From Bacteroidota bacterium (GTDB lineage: Bacteria; Bacteroidota; Bacteroidia; NS11-12g; UBA9320), in NCBI GenBank assembly GCA_003485825.1, contig DNHN01000106.1:1-10675 (forward strand): a stretch of 10,675 bases of DNA, read 5' to 3'. Under the pieces are notes generated by a model, which ran no database searches, was not told where the DNA came from, and saw only the letters and a program-made list of their open reading frames with translations. Made by a program: the position numbers and the translations under genes. Positions 1-6,483 of this stretch are shown here, one piece after another; within the stretch, counting starts at the first letter, position 1, and each line of letters opens with the position of its first letter.

Positions 1-27
1 CTTTGTGAGTACGGTTCCGACCTCTAC

Positions 28-64
28 AAAAAAAGCCCTTCAGAATTTTCTGAAGGGCTTTTTT
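28..64. terminator. Bidirectional rho-independent terminator
   Basis: A perfect 10-bp inverted repeat (GCCCTTCAGA at 35-44, TCTGAAGGGC at 49-58) encloses a 4-nt loop. It is flanked by a 7-base A run (28-34) and a 6-base T run (59-64), so it can work in both directions. On the minus strand it lies 19 bases beyond the stop of the lipoprotein gene and is that gene's natural terminator. On the plus strand it could end a transcript entering from outside the window. Confidence 0.93.
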
Positions 65-82
65 ATTGTGAAACGAGTACGA

Positions 83-634
83 TTACAAATCTGCTTTGCG
101 CTCTATATCAAAAACTCCTTTTGATATATCTAATGTCTGTCCCGTGTTATTGTTCTTTACTTTACCACTAAAGGTACCTTTGATACGTCCGCCTACAGCA
201 CCATATTCAGTTACTGTAATAGTAAAAGGTGTGGTTAGTGCAGAGTATTCTTTTCGTTTAAGATCTCCGATAATTCCCGTTCCTATTTGGAATGCAGTAC
301 CATCATTATCTTCTCTAGAAAATAGCTTAGCAGTTTGGCCTGGTACTTCAATATTAAAATCTATTGCTCCATTTGTAGGATCTGAACCGTATAAAATAAT
401 TTCGGTCACGTCAGATGTGCTGTTATACCTTGCAAAGGTTCGCTCAGTCTCTGTTTCAATATTATTGTACGCAACTAATCCCACAGTCACTTGATTTTTA
501 GCAGAAGTTTCCTCTGTAGTATCTGTGTTTCCAGTCATAGGCGTAGGAACAGGATCATCTCCTCCACAGCCAGTTATAGTAGATCCTACTAGTAAAGCTG
601 CAAAAACAAAAATTATAAAACTTAAATTCTTCAT
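83..634 (-). CDS. Putative secreted lipoprotein, function unknown (183 aa)
   Basis: The N-terminus is a lipoprotein signal peptide: Lys2, a hydrophobic core at about 4-19, and the lipobox ITGC at 20-23, so Cys23 should be lipidated after signal peptidase II cleavage. The next residues are GGDD, then a low-complexity Thr/Pro-rich linker to about 48. Acidic residues just after the lipid-bearing Cys are known in Bacteroidota as part of the surface-export signal, so the protein may be displayed on the outer leaflet; that is inference. The rest (50-183) looks like one small beta-rich domain. It ends in a GGRIKGTFSG segment (148-157) and an ISKGVFDIER segment (170-179), a pattern I associate with small uncharacterised Bacteroidota lipoproteins (G.I.GTFSG ... 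G.F...R). No catalytic motif is visible. The ATG at 634 is the only start that gives a complete signal peptide. The gene lies 88 bases beyond pepE on the same strand, has its own candidate promoter and ends at a strong terminator, so it may be a separate unit. Confidence 0.8.
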   Translation of the reverse strand: MKNLSFIIFVFAALLVGSTITGCGGDDPVPTPMTGNTDTTEETSAKNQVTVGLVAYNNIETETERTFARYNSTSDVTEIILYGSDPTNGAIDFNIEVPGQTAKLFSREDNDGTAFQIGTGIIGDLKRKEYSALTTPFTITVTEYGAVGGRIKGTFSGKVKNNNTGQTLDISKGVFDIERKADL

Positions 635-672
635 TTGATATTTTGATATATGATTTATTAATTAACTTGATA

Positions 673-703
673 CAATAATACAACACTTTTTTTTAACACA
701 AAA
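673..703 (-). promoter_or_regulatory. Candidate Bacteroidota-type promoter for the lipoprotein gene
   Basis: Read on the minus strand, TTTTG (703-699) is followed after 18 bases by TATTATTG (680-673). That is one mismatch from the TAnnTTTG -7 consensus of Bacteroidota housekeeping sigma, with a TTTG-like -33 element at about the expected spacing. The start codon is about 38 bases downstream. The call rests on a short match in AT-rich DNA. Confidence 0.4.
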
Positions 704-722
704 CGATAGATAGTCTCATCTA

Positions 723-1421
723 TTAATTAATAGTAAGTTCCGCATGAGACTTAATTTCACGGGAACTATGTTGTGTCATATCTCGCCCATCTGTACTTCC
801 TATATATGTGTGATTTTCGTCCTTGACCAACAGGTAGGACGATTCTGGCAAGCAAACCACCCGTTGCTTTGGATTTGCAGCCAAATACTCAAATAACCTT
901 TGCTTTCTTGATTCTCCCCCGTGGTTTAGGAGAGTGAGCTCTGTATAATGTGCATTTATTTGATACGGAACCAAGCTTAACGCATTAAATGATACTGGTT
1001 CTACTATCGGCATGTCATTCGTTGTACATATAGTAGGGCTAGTTATGTTACTTCCTGCACTCCAGCCTACATACGGTGTACCGTTTAGTACTGCTTTCTG
1101 AATTAGACTATCTAGTTTTAACTCTTGTAACATCTTCAGAAGGTGGAATGTATTACCTCCTCCAACTAATATTGCCGAAGCATTACGAATAGCCTCCTCC
1201 TTATTCTGAAATGTATGTATCCCCGTCACTTGAATGGAGCGATGAGCTAGAGCTTCGTTCACCTTCGCAGTATAGTCATCGTATGAAAACCCGACACCAG
1301 CATAGGGGATAAAAATCAAATTATCTGTCGCCTCACCTAAAAAAAATGCAATGGTGCTCTCACACCATTGCATATATTTTTCACCGTAGTTGGTGCTGTT
1401 ACTTAGTAATAATAATCTCAC
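723..1421 (-). CDS. pepE: Dipeptidase E (alpha-aspartyl dipeptidase), peptidase family S51
   Basis: This cytoplasmic serine peptidase hydrolyses dipeptides with an N-terminal aspartate, in peptide salvage. The 232 residues match the length of enterobacterial PepE (about 229) and align with it throughout. Shared parts are the N-terminal LLLLSNST, IPYAGV (38-43), VGGGNTF (86-92), the nucleophile elbow GWSAGS with Ser121, the TTNDMPIV block (133-140), QINAHYT with His158, and LPE with Glu193. Ser121, His158 and Glu193 correspond to the Ser-His-Glu triad known for Salmonella PepE. The start is GTG at 1421, chosen because the next Met (residue 17) would remove the first conserved strand. That GTG shares its first base with the TAG stop of the upstream FKBP gene (TAGTG), so translation is probably coupled. 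It is likely the last gene of an ABC-F / FKBP / PepE transcript. Only a weak AT-rich 6-bp hairpin (706-723) overlaps its stop. Confidence 0.93.
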   Translation of the reverse strand: MRLLLLSNSTNYGEKYMQWCESTIAFFLGEATDNLIFIPYAGVGFSYDDYTAKVNEALAHRSIQVTGIHTFQNKEEAIRNASAILVGGGNTFHLLKMLQELKLDSLIQKAVLNGTPYVGWSAGSNITSPTICTTNDMPIVEPVSFNALSLVPYQINAHYTELTLLNHGGESRKQRLFEYLAANPKQRVVCLPESSYLLVKDENHTYIGSTDGRDMTQHSSREIKSHAELTIN

Positions 1422-2134
1422 TATTTTTCTTGAGGAACGTCATTAGGAAGGATATCGAGTAGCTCCACCTCAAAAATAAGTGTAGAGCCAGCAGGTATAG
1501 GTCCTGTACCTCTATCTCCATAAGCTAAAGCTGGTGGTATTACTAGCTCATACTTAGAACCTACTGCCATCATTTTGAGTGCTTCTGTCCATCCAGGAAT
1601 CACTTGGTTTGTCAAAAACTCAGCTGGCTCTCCTCGCTCTACAGAACTGTCAAATACGGTCCCATCAATAAGCTTACCCGTATAATGCACCTTTACTTTG
1701 TCACCGTCTACAGGTATAGCTCCGCTACCTTCAGAAATCACTCTGTACTGCAGTCCAGTCTCTGTAACCTTAACTCCATCTTTCGCTTTATTTTCTGCTA
1801 AGAAAGCTTCTCCAGCTAACTTAGACTCTTCGCTTTTTGCTTTTTCTTTCTTATCGAAATAAGCATTCATAAAGTCTCCTGCAACAGCCTCATCTATTTC
1901 TACTTCTTTACCCTCTAAAACACGCTGCACTCCGGTAAGAAAAGACTTATTGTCTAATTCGTTTATTCCGCCTTTGGTCGTTAAACCTTTCGCATAACTG
2001 GTACCTAACAGGTAACTAACAGAGTCTAACTCAGTAGCTAATTCAGTAGGTTTAGAGGTATCTATAGCAATCCCCTTTTGTGTGCAAGCACTCATTAAAA
2101 GTACTGCTGATGTAAGTGTTAAAATGTATTTCAT
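1421..2134 (-). CDS. FKBP-type peptidyl-prolyl cis-trans isomerase, lipoprotein
   Basis: A lipid-anchored FKBP of 237 aa that should catalyse prolyl isomerisation during folding of exported proteins. The signal peptide ends in the lipobox MSAC (14-17), with Cys17 lipidated. The following TQKG has no acidic pair, so an inner-facing periplasmic location is more likely than surface display (inference). Residues about 30-120 form the helical FKBP N-terminal/dimerisation region typical of FkpA, FklB and Mip, including the charged stretch 94-106. The catalytic FKBP domain runs from about 121 to 229: VHYTGKL (149-155), DGTVFDSS (157-164), VIPGW (178-182), PALAYGDRG (201-209) and [11 protein letters not shown] (218-228). 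The usual pocket aromatics are present (Tyr151, Phe161, Asp162, Trp182, Tyr205, Phe221). The gene starts 29 bases after the ABC-F stop, in an A/T-rich spacer with no promoter or terminator I can support, and its stop overlaps the pepE start by one base. Confidence 0.93.
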   Translation of the reverse strand: MKYILTLTSAVLLMSACTQKGIAIDTSKPTELATELDSVSYLLGTSYAKGLTTKGGINELDNKSFLTGVQRVLEGKEVEIDEAVAGDFMNAYFDKKEKAKSEESKLAGEAFLAENKAKDGVKVTETGLQYRVISEGSGAIPVDGDKVKVHYTGKLIDGTVFDSSVERGEPAEFLTNQVIPGWTEALKMMAVGSKYELVIPPALAYGDRGTGPIPAGSTLIFEVELLDILPNDVPQEK

Positions 2135-2163
2135 TGTTTTAATTATTAATATTTTAAAAATGT

Positions 2164-3783
2164 TTAAGCATCTACAGTAAACCCTGCATATAGCTCTTCT
2201 CGTCTAACTTGTAATTCTTTATCTTCTCTGTATGAGTCATAGTCACTTGTTTTATCTACCACTCCATTCGGTCCTATCTCTATCACTCGGTCAGCTATAC
2301 TCTGTATAAAGTGATGGTCATGCGAAGTGAAAAGTACGCTTCCTTTATAGTCTTTCAAACTGTTATTGAATGCCGTAATACTTTCCAAATCTAAGTGATT
2401 AAGTGGTTCATCTAACATCAGCAAATTTGGGTTAGATAACATAAGCTTCGAAATCATACACCGTACCTTTTCTCCACCACTCAATACATTACATTGTTTT
2501 AGCGCTTCATCTCCGCTAAACAGCATTTTACCTAAGAAACCGCGAATAAATGTTTCATCCTTTTCTTCAGAATATTGACGTAACCAATCCACAAGGCTCA
2601 AATCTGAGGTAAAGTACTCGTCATTATGATTTGGTAAATATGCTTTATTTATGGTAACTCCCCATTCTATGCTGCCACTATCCGGTTCTATTTCACCATT
2701 TAATACCTGGTAAAACTTGGTTGTAATAATGCTATGCTTTGAGTATAAGAAGACTTTATCTCCTTTATTCATGCTAAAGGAGATATCCTTAAAGTAAGGC
2801 GCTAGAGATAAGTTGGTAACGTTTAATATTTGGTCTCCTGCTTCACGTTCTTGGACAAATATGATGGCCGGATACTTTCTACTTGATGGTTTTATTTCAT
2901 CCATATTCAAGTTTTCAAGCATCTTCTTACGTGATGTAGCCTGCTTAGACTTCTTTACGTTTGCACTAAATCGTGCGATAAAGTCCTGAAGCTCTTTCTT
3001 GCGTTCCTCTGCCTTCTTATTTTGATTTTGCTGCTGACGAAGCGCTAGTTGGGAACTTTCATACCAGAAAGTATAATTACCTCCAAACTGACTTATCTTG
3101 TTAAAGTCTATATCAACTACCTGAGTACATACGGCGTCTAAGAAGTGCCTATCGTGAGATACTACTATTACTAGATTAGGGAAATTCAGTATAAAGTTTT
3201 CCAACCATGATACCGTCTCTATATCTAAGTCATTCGTAGGCTCATCCATCACAAGTATATCTGGGCTACCAAATAAAGTCTGGGCGATAAGTACACGAAC
3301 TTTCTCATTATTACTGAGATCCTTCATCAACATATGATGCTTGTCCTCCGTAATACCAAGCCCCCCCAAAATCTCACCTGCTTCACTCTCAGCCATCCAG
3401 CCGTTCATTTCAGCAAATTTTTCTTCTAATTCTGCGGCCTTTATACCATCCTCCTCACTGAAATCTTCCTTGGCATAAAGTGCATCCTTTTCTTCCATGA
3501 TGCTATACATTACTTTATGTCCCATCATAACGGTAAGAAGCACCGGATGCTCATCATACGCAAAGTGATCTTGACTGAGCACCGCCATGCGTTTACCTTT
3601 CTCTATGGAGACGTGACCAGTGGTAGATTCCATCTCACCCGTCAGCACCTTCAAAAAGGTAGACTTTCCTGCTCCATTCGCACCTATAATACCATAGCAG
3701 TTATTGGTATTAAACTTTAGGTTTACTTCGTCAAATAGGACTCTCTTCCCAAATCTTACCGATAAATTGTCTACTGTGATCAT
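2164..3783 (-). CDS. ABC-F family ATPase, YbiT/YkpA subgroup
   Basis: A soluble twin-nucleotide-binding-domain protein (539 aa, usual for YbiT/YkpA) with no membrane segment. ABC-F proteins act on ribosomes, generally at the E site, to relieve translation problems. NBD1 has Walker A GANGAGKS (34-41), a degenerate signature LSNNEK (156-161), Walker B ILVMDE (176-181) and H-loop SHD (209-211). Residues about 242-304 form the charged inter-domain linker (P-site tRNA interaction motif), with the family-typical [16 protein letters not shown] (272-287). NBD2 lacks a usable Walker A: the expected segment reads YSKHSIITT (347-355), without the GKS/T lysine. It does have an intact signature LSGGEK (434-439), Walker B LLMLDE (454-459) and H-loop SHD (487-489). 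From memory, the Bacillus YkpA branch also has a degenerate second P-loop, so this is a subgroup trait and not decay. The start ATG at 3783 gives the standard [12 protein letters not shown] opening. It is the first gene of the probable operon with FKBP and pepE. Drug resistance is not implied by this subgroup. Confidence 0.92.
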   Translation of the reverse strand: MITVDNLSVRFGKRVLFDEVNLKFNTNNCYGIIGANGAGKSTFLKVLTGEMESTTGHVSIEKGKRMAVLSQDHFAYDEHPVLLTVMMGHKVMYSIMEEKDALYAKEDFSEEDGIKAAELEEKFAEMNGWMAESEAGEILGGLGITEDKHHMLMKDLSNNEKVRVLIAQTLFGSPDILVMDEPTNDLDIETVSWLENFILNFPNLVIVVSHDRHFLDAVCTQVVDIDFNKISQFGGNYTFWYESSQLALRQQQNQNKKAEERKKELQDFIARFSANVKKSKQATSRKKMLENLNMDEIKPSSRKYPAIIFVQEREAGDQILNVTNLSLAPYFKDISFSMNKGDKVFLYSKHSIITTKFYQVLNGEIEPDSGSIEWGVTINKAYLPNHNDEYFTSDLSLVDWLRQYSEEKDETFIRGFLGKMLFSGDEALKQCNVLSGGEKVRCMISKLMLSNPNLLMLDEPLNHLDLESITAFNNSLKDYKGSVLFTSHDHHFIQSIADRVIEIGPNGVVDKTSDYDSYREDKELQVRREELYAGFTVDA

Positions 3784-3801
3784 TGCTTGTTAAAAAGGCT
3801 G

Positions 3802-3809
3802 CAATATTA
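3802..3809 (-). promoter_or_regulatory. Possible -7 element upstream of the ABC-F gene
   Basis: On the minus strand TAATATTG (3809-3802) is one mismatch from TAnnTTTG and lies 18 bases before the ABC-F start codon. No convincing TTTG-like -33 element sits at the right distance, so this is only a candidate in an AT-rich divergent spacer. Confidence 0.25.
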
Positions 3810-3819
3810 GGAGTTTATA

Positions 3820-3850
3820 TTGGGAATACGGAATACTTAGACTATTATTG
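3820..3850 (+). promoter_or_regulatory. Candidate promoter for the SBF transporter gene
   Basis: TTG (3820-3822) and TATTATTG (3843-3850; one mismatch from TAnnTTTG) are separated by 20 bases, matching the -33/-7 layout of Bacteroidota promoters. Transcription would begin near 3856, about 45 bases before the ATG. It lies in the 118-base divergent spacer between the ABC-F and transporter genes. Confidence 0.4.
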
Positions 3851-3901
3851 ACTAGTAAAAAAGTCTACAATTAACTTTTAAACCATAAATGATAGAATAG
3901 A

Positions 3902-4750
3902 ATGAATAGTACTACTACACTAATATTAGGTATGGCCTTGGCTATCACTATGTGGGGAATGGGATTAAACCTGGTCATAGATGATTTCAAACACGTATTG
4001 AGAAATCCAAAATTGGTTTTATTGGGCCTGCTTAATCAGCTGATTCTACTGCCAATTATTGCTTTTATATTAGTATCCCTAATGCCTTCTACCCCAGAGG
4101 TAGCTGTTGGTATTATGATATTGTCTGCTAGTCCTGGAGGACCTACTTCTAATTTGCTCTCTCTCTTAGCTAAAGCGGATACGGCTCTATCTGTTACGCT
4201 TACAGCCATCACCAGCGTAGTTACGATATTAACCATACCCTTTATAGTCAATATCGCGTTAGAACATTTTGGTGGACTAGGACAAGACATACAACTGCCC
4301 ATCTCAGAAACTATTTTAAAGATGGTATTGGTAGTTATCGCTCCAATGATCTTGGGGATGCTCATAAAAAGAAACTCTCCCTCCTTTTCCGAGAAGATGG
4401 AGCGACCAATTCGAATTCTATCCGTGTCGCTGCTCGCACTTATCATCATAGGAATTGTAGTAAAAGAAAAAGAAAACATCGTTTCTTACTTTTTAGATGC
4501 AGGACTATTAGCTTTAGCATTAAATGTCATTACCGTTGGTTTGGGACTATTCACTGCTAAAGTATTTAGACTTGGAAAGCGATCTGGTGTGACCATTGCG
4601 TTAGAATCTGGCATTCAAAATGGAACCATGGCCCTTTTTATTGCTGGCACACTCTTATCTAATGCTGCATACGGAATCGCTCCGGCGGTGTACAGTTTGA
4701 TTATGTATATCACTGGTGGATTAGTGGTGATGTACAGTCTGAAAAAATAA
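3902..4750 (+). CDS. Bile acid:sodium symporter (BASS/SBF) family transporter
   Basis: An inner-membrane protein of 282 aa, almost entirely hydrophobic, with room for about 9-10 membrane helices. That size suits compact bacterial BASS proteins. Family landmarks are MGLNLVIDDF (20-29) after the first helix, ASPGGPTSN (76-84) with Ser83/Asn84 at the first helix crossover, the downstream polar helix LSVTLTAITS (96-105), and ESGIQNG (235-241). The Glu235, Gln239 and Asn240 there correspond to Glu260, Gln264 and Asn265 of the Neisseria ASBT homologue, which help form the two sodium sites. Sodium coupling is therefore well supported. The substrate cannot be read from sequence; bacterial members carry varied organic anions, and bile acid transport should not be assumed. 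The ATG at 3902 begins directly ahead of the first helix. The gene is divergent from ABC-F. No terminator is visible between its stop and the RRM gene promoter 27 bases on, so read-through into that gene is possible. Confidence 0.9.
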   Translation: MNSTTTLILGMALAITMWGMGLNLVIDDFKHVLRNPKLVLLGLLNQLILLPIIAFILVSLMPSTPEVAVGIMILSASPGGPTSNLLSLLAKADTALSVTLTAITSVVTILTIPFIVNIALEHFGGLGQDIQLPISETILKMVLVVIAPMILGMLIKRNSPSFSEKMERPIRILSVSLLALIIIGIVVKEKENIVSYFLDAGLLALALNVITVGLGLFTAKVFRLGKRSGVTIALESGIQNGTMALFIAGTLLSNAAYGIAPAVYSLIMYITGGLVVMYSLKK

Positions 4751-4776
4751 AATACACTAGCGGTCCAATAATTGTT

Positions 4777-4784
4777 TACCTTTG
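4777..4784 (+). promoter_or_regulatory. Perfect -7 promoter element for the RRM gene
   Basis: TACCTTTG matches the Bacteroidota TAnnTTTG consensus at every fixed position. I see no clear TTTG-like -33 element about 20 bases upstream, where the end of the transporter gene lies. The predicted start is near 4790, giving an unusually long leader of roughly 90 nt before the RRM coding sequence. Confidence 0.6.
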
Positions 4785-4789
4785 TAGTA

Positions 4790-4883
4790 TACAAACGAGA
4801 TAAAAATGGCATCAATATTTACTTTTTTTAGCTTTTGCCAAAGCGGTCTCTTGTAATATTTCAACACAATTTTTATAAATACA
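4790..4883 (+). promoter_or_regulatory. Long 5' leader of the RRM gene, possible regulatory UTR
   Basis: About 94 bases separate the predicted transcription start from the ATG. They contain a 16-codon ORF (4806-4856), a small hairpin GCTTT-TGCC-AAAGC (4831-4844) and a T-rich tract (4818-4829), followed by 27 AT-rich bases up to the start codon. Other candidate promoters in the window sit only 10-45 bases from their genes, so this leader stands out. Long leaders are common for cold-shock and RNA-binding protein genes that autoregulate; applying that here is inference. Confidence 0.4.
4806..4856 (+). CDS. Candidate 16-codon leader peptide upstream of the RRM gene
   Basis: An ATG preceded by an A-rich run (TAAAAATGG) opens a frame encoding MASIFTFFSFCQSGLL and stopping at TAA (4854-4856), 27 bases before the RRM start. 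Four of the 16 residues are Phe (5, 7, 8, 10), and a Cys-Gln pair (11-12) is encoded inside the loop and 3' arm of the leader hairpin. Position, A-rich upstream context and lack of overlap with the main gene fit a translated leader ORF, but nothing in one sequence proves translation. Chance short ORFs are frequent in AT-rich leaders. Confidence 0.35.
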   Translation: MASIFTFFSFCQSGLL

Positions 4884-5147
4884 ATGAACATTTTCGTAGC
4901 AAGTTTGCCATTCAGTGCAGACGATCAAGACCTTAGAGAAATTTTTGAGCCATTTGGTGAAGTAACTTCTGCTAAAGTAATTTTTGACAGAGACAGAAAC
5001 AGATCTAAAGGGTTTGGTTTTGTAGAGATGGCAGATGACGCATCTGCACAAAACGCAATAGCTGAACTTAACGAGTCTTCTTTCGAAGGAAGAGACTTAG
5101 TAGTAAAGGTAGCTGAAGACAGACCACAGAGAAACGATAGATATTAA
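4884..5147 (+). CDS. Single-domain RRM RNA-binding protein
   Basis: An 87-residue cytoplasmic protein consisting of one RNA recognition motif. RNP2 is IFVASL (3-8) and RNP1 is KGFGFVEM (42-49), whose Phe residues normally stack on RNA bases. The rest follows the beta-alpha-beta-beta-alpha-beta order: DDQDLREIFEPFG helix (13-25), ASAQNAIAELN helix (53-63), SFEGRDLVVKVAED last strand (66-79). A short charged tail PQRNDRY closes the protein; there is no long glycine-rich tail. Small RRM proteins of this kind are widespread in Bacteroidota, where some act as post-transcriptional regulators; the targets here are unknown. It starts at ATG 4884, keeping RNP2 intact. It is monocistronic as far as can be seen, with a perfect -7 element and long leader upstream and a hairpin terminator downstream. 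Confidence 0.93.
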   Translation: MNIFVASLPFSADDQDLREIFEPFGEVTSAKVIFDRDRNRSKGFGFVEMADDASAQNAIAELNESSFEGRDLVVKVAEDRPQRNDRY

Positions 5148-5170
5148 TACGATAGTTAATCAATTCTCCT

Positions 5171-5207
5171 AAAGAGCCCAAGGCATTAGTCTTGGGCTCT
5201 TTTTTTT
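5171..5207. terminator. Terminator between convergent RRM and glycosyltransferase genes
   Basis: A perfect 10-bp inverted repeat (AGAGCCCAAG at 5173-5182, CTTGGGCTCT at 5191-5200) with an 8-base loop is followed by seven more T on the plus strand. It ends the RRM transcript 25 bases after its stop. On the minus strand it starts right at the glycosyltransferase stop (5208-5206) but is followed by only three T, so it should be weaker in that direction. Confidence 0.92.
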
Positions 5208-6390
5208 AACCTTGAGTCACTTCCTTGAAATACTCCTCCAGCTTCACAGCTATCTTGTCCCAACTGAACCGAGTCCTAGCGATAGCTAACCCCTGCTCTC
5301 CGACTTCTTGACGCTTAGCTGCATCAGCTAGTAACATAGTTACTTCTTCTATGAATTGAGATTTCTCTTTGGCCAGTATCACCCCTTGACCGCTTTGTAT
5401 CTGTAGCCCCTCAAAACCTATGTGCGTACATACCGTAGGTACACCCATGGCCATCGCTTCTAATACCTTATTTTGTGTACCAGCACCAAACCGAAGTGGA
5501 GCTATGACTACGCTAGCATCAGCGTACATATCTTTAAGGTCAGGGATAAAACCAGTCACCTCTATCCTATCACCTGCTAATTTTTGGACAGCATCCACTG
5601 GTCGCTGTCCAGCTATTATGAATTTGGTTTTGGGATTAACCTTTGATATCGCAGGCCACATCTCTTTCACAAAGTACTGTACGGCGTCCACATTAGGCGC
5701 ATAGTCCATATTCCCTGTGAATAATAATGTATGATTATGCGAGTAATCGTGCCCTTCCTTTACGTCGAATGTATCTAAGTCTACACCGTTTAAGAGAATA
5801 TCTATGTTATCTGTCTTATGTAGTTTTTCTAAGTACTTTTTATCTTCTACTGAACAGACCAATGTCTTGTCATATGCAGTAATTACTTTCTCTGCCTTGG
5901 TAAGTCTCCCAATTTCAATGCCGTCAATTAAACGATTAATTAAAGGTCGGTCTGTTTCGTTACGGCGTTTAAAATACAAAGAAAATGCATCGGGTAAATC
6001 CAATATCTTAGGCATATCTAAATGCTTCGTATACTGACTCATACGCAAATGTTGCGTGTGCACCACATCTATATCATACCGGTCTAATGCAAATTTTACC
6101 ATTCGCTTCATCTTGCTACTTTTAAAATATGCAACTTGCAATGGCGTTTTGGAAAACAATGCGGGAATACCATTTAAAATAGACCTCCATTTGGGCAAAT
6201 AGACCAGTTCTATTTCTTTAAAAAATGGCTGGATATCCTTGAGGTAGTTAAGTTCGTCCCTAGACTCATAGAACGTAACCAAGTATAAATCATGCTTAGC
6301 CGCCAGTCGCTTAGTAAGATTATAAATCTTAAGCTTATCCCCTCTGAAAGGAGGGTAAGGAAATCTATTGGCTAGGAAAAGGATATTCAC
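5206..6390 (-). CDS. GT4-type (GT-B fold) glycosyltransferase
   Basis: A 394-residue retaining-type glycosyltransferase, presumably cytoplasmic or membrane-associated, moving a sugar from an NDP-sugar. The opening MNILFLANRFPYPPFRGDKL (1-20) is the acceptor-side Rossmann start. It closely resembles the sugar transferase family that I recall as associated with PEP-CTERM/exosortase loci (TIGR03087); membership should be confirmed. The C-terminal donor domain begins near 199 with LNGVD (200-204), then LLFTGNMDYAPNVDA (222-236), FIIAGQRP (257-264), VTGFIPDL (278-285), VVIAPLRFGAGTQNK (294-308) and VLEAMAMGVPTVCT (309-322). Glu311 is the usual GT4 donor-ribose-binding glutamate; the first Glu of a classical EX7E is replaced here by the GAGTQNK stretch. 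The start is GTG at 6390, selected because the strand-forming MNILFL opening is complete there. No other polysaccharide gene is adjacent, so donor and acceptor are unknown. It is divergent from the PNGase F-like gene (93-base spacer to its ATG) and convergent with the RRM gene. Confidence 0.87.
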   Translation of the reverse strand: MNILFLANRFPYPPFRGDKLKIYNLTKRLAAKHDLYLVTFYESRDELNYLKDIQPFFKEIELVYLPKWRSILNGIPALFSKTPLQVAYFKSSKMKRMVKFALDRYDIDVVHTQHLRMSQYTKHLDMPKILDLPDAFSLYFKRRNETDRPLINRLIDGIEIGRLTKAEKVITAYDKTLVCSVEDKKYLEKLHKTDNIDILLNGVDLDTFDVKEGHDYSHNHTLLFTGNMDYAPNVDAVQYFVKEMWPAISKVNPKTKFIIAGQRPVDAVQKLAGDRIEVTGFIPDLKDMYADASVVIAPLRFGAGTQNKVLEAMAMGVPTVCTHIGFEGLQIQSGQGVILAKEKSQFIEEVTMLLADAAKRQEVGEQGLAIARTRFSWDKIAVKLEEYFKEVTQG

Positions 6391-6462
6391 CGCGACAAAT
6401 ATGTGGTATAAAATCTTAAAAACTGTGACTTACCAAAATCCCTGAAGCCATTTTTAAAATTG

Positions 6463-6470
6463 TATACTTG
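6463..6470 (+). promoter_or_regulatory. Candidate -7 element for the PNGase F-like gene
   Basis: TATACTTG is one mismatch from TAnnTTTG and ends 13 bases before the ATG at 6484, which would leave a leader of only some 8 nt. No convincing -33 element is seen. The match helps reject an upstream TTG (6460) as start codon, since it would lie before the predicted transcription start. Confidence 0.4.
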
Positions 6471-6483
6471 CAATACCTTATTT

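Noticed and set aside
1..27. Unassigned left-edge sequence, possibly the tail of a gene or tRNA
   Set aside because: GGTTCCGACC looks faintly like a T-arm, but the loop does not fit TTCRANY and no acceptor stem or CCA is present. Too little sequence to call anything.
96..494. 132-codon plus-strand frame opposite the lipoprotein gene
   Set aside because: The minus-strand frame has a clear lipobox, promoter-like site and terminator; the plus-strand one has no start context or domain.
706..723. ATAGAT-AGTCTC-ATCTAT inverted repeat at the pepE stop
   Set aside because: Only six A/T-rich pairs and no strong T run; too weak to call a terminator or operator.
657..730. Direct repeat TATTAATTAA at 657-666 and 721-730
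   Set aside because: Short, wholly A/T, and expected by chance in an AT-rich spacer; no flanking structure suggests an attachment or insertion site.
4036..4479. 147-codon open frame antisense to the SBF transporter
   Set aside because: It lies wholly inside a well-supported gene, and its translation has no recognisable motif. Treated as a shadow frame.
4812..5051. 79-codon minus-strand frame across the RRM leader and gene
   Set aside because: No family features, and it is opposite a confident RRM gene and its leader; best explained as chance.
6460..6483. Upstream in-frame TTG start for the PNGase F-like protein
   Set aside because: It would place MYTCNTLF before a complete signal peptide and would lie before the predicted transcription start. 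ATG at 6484 is the sensible start.
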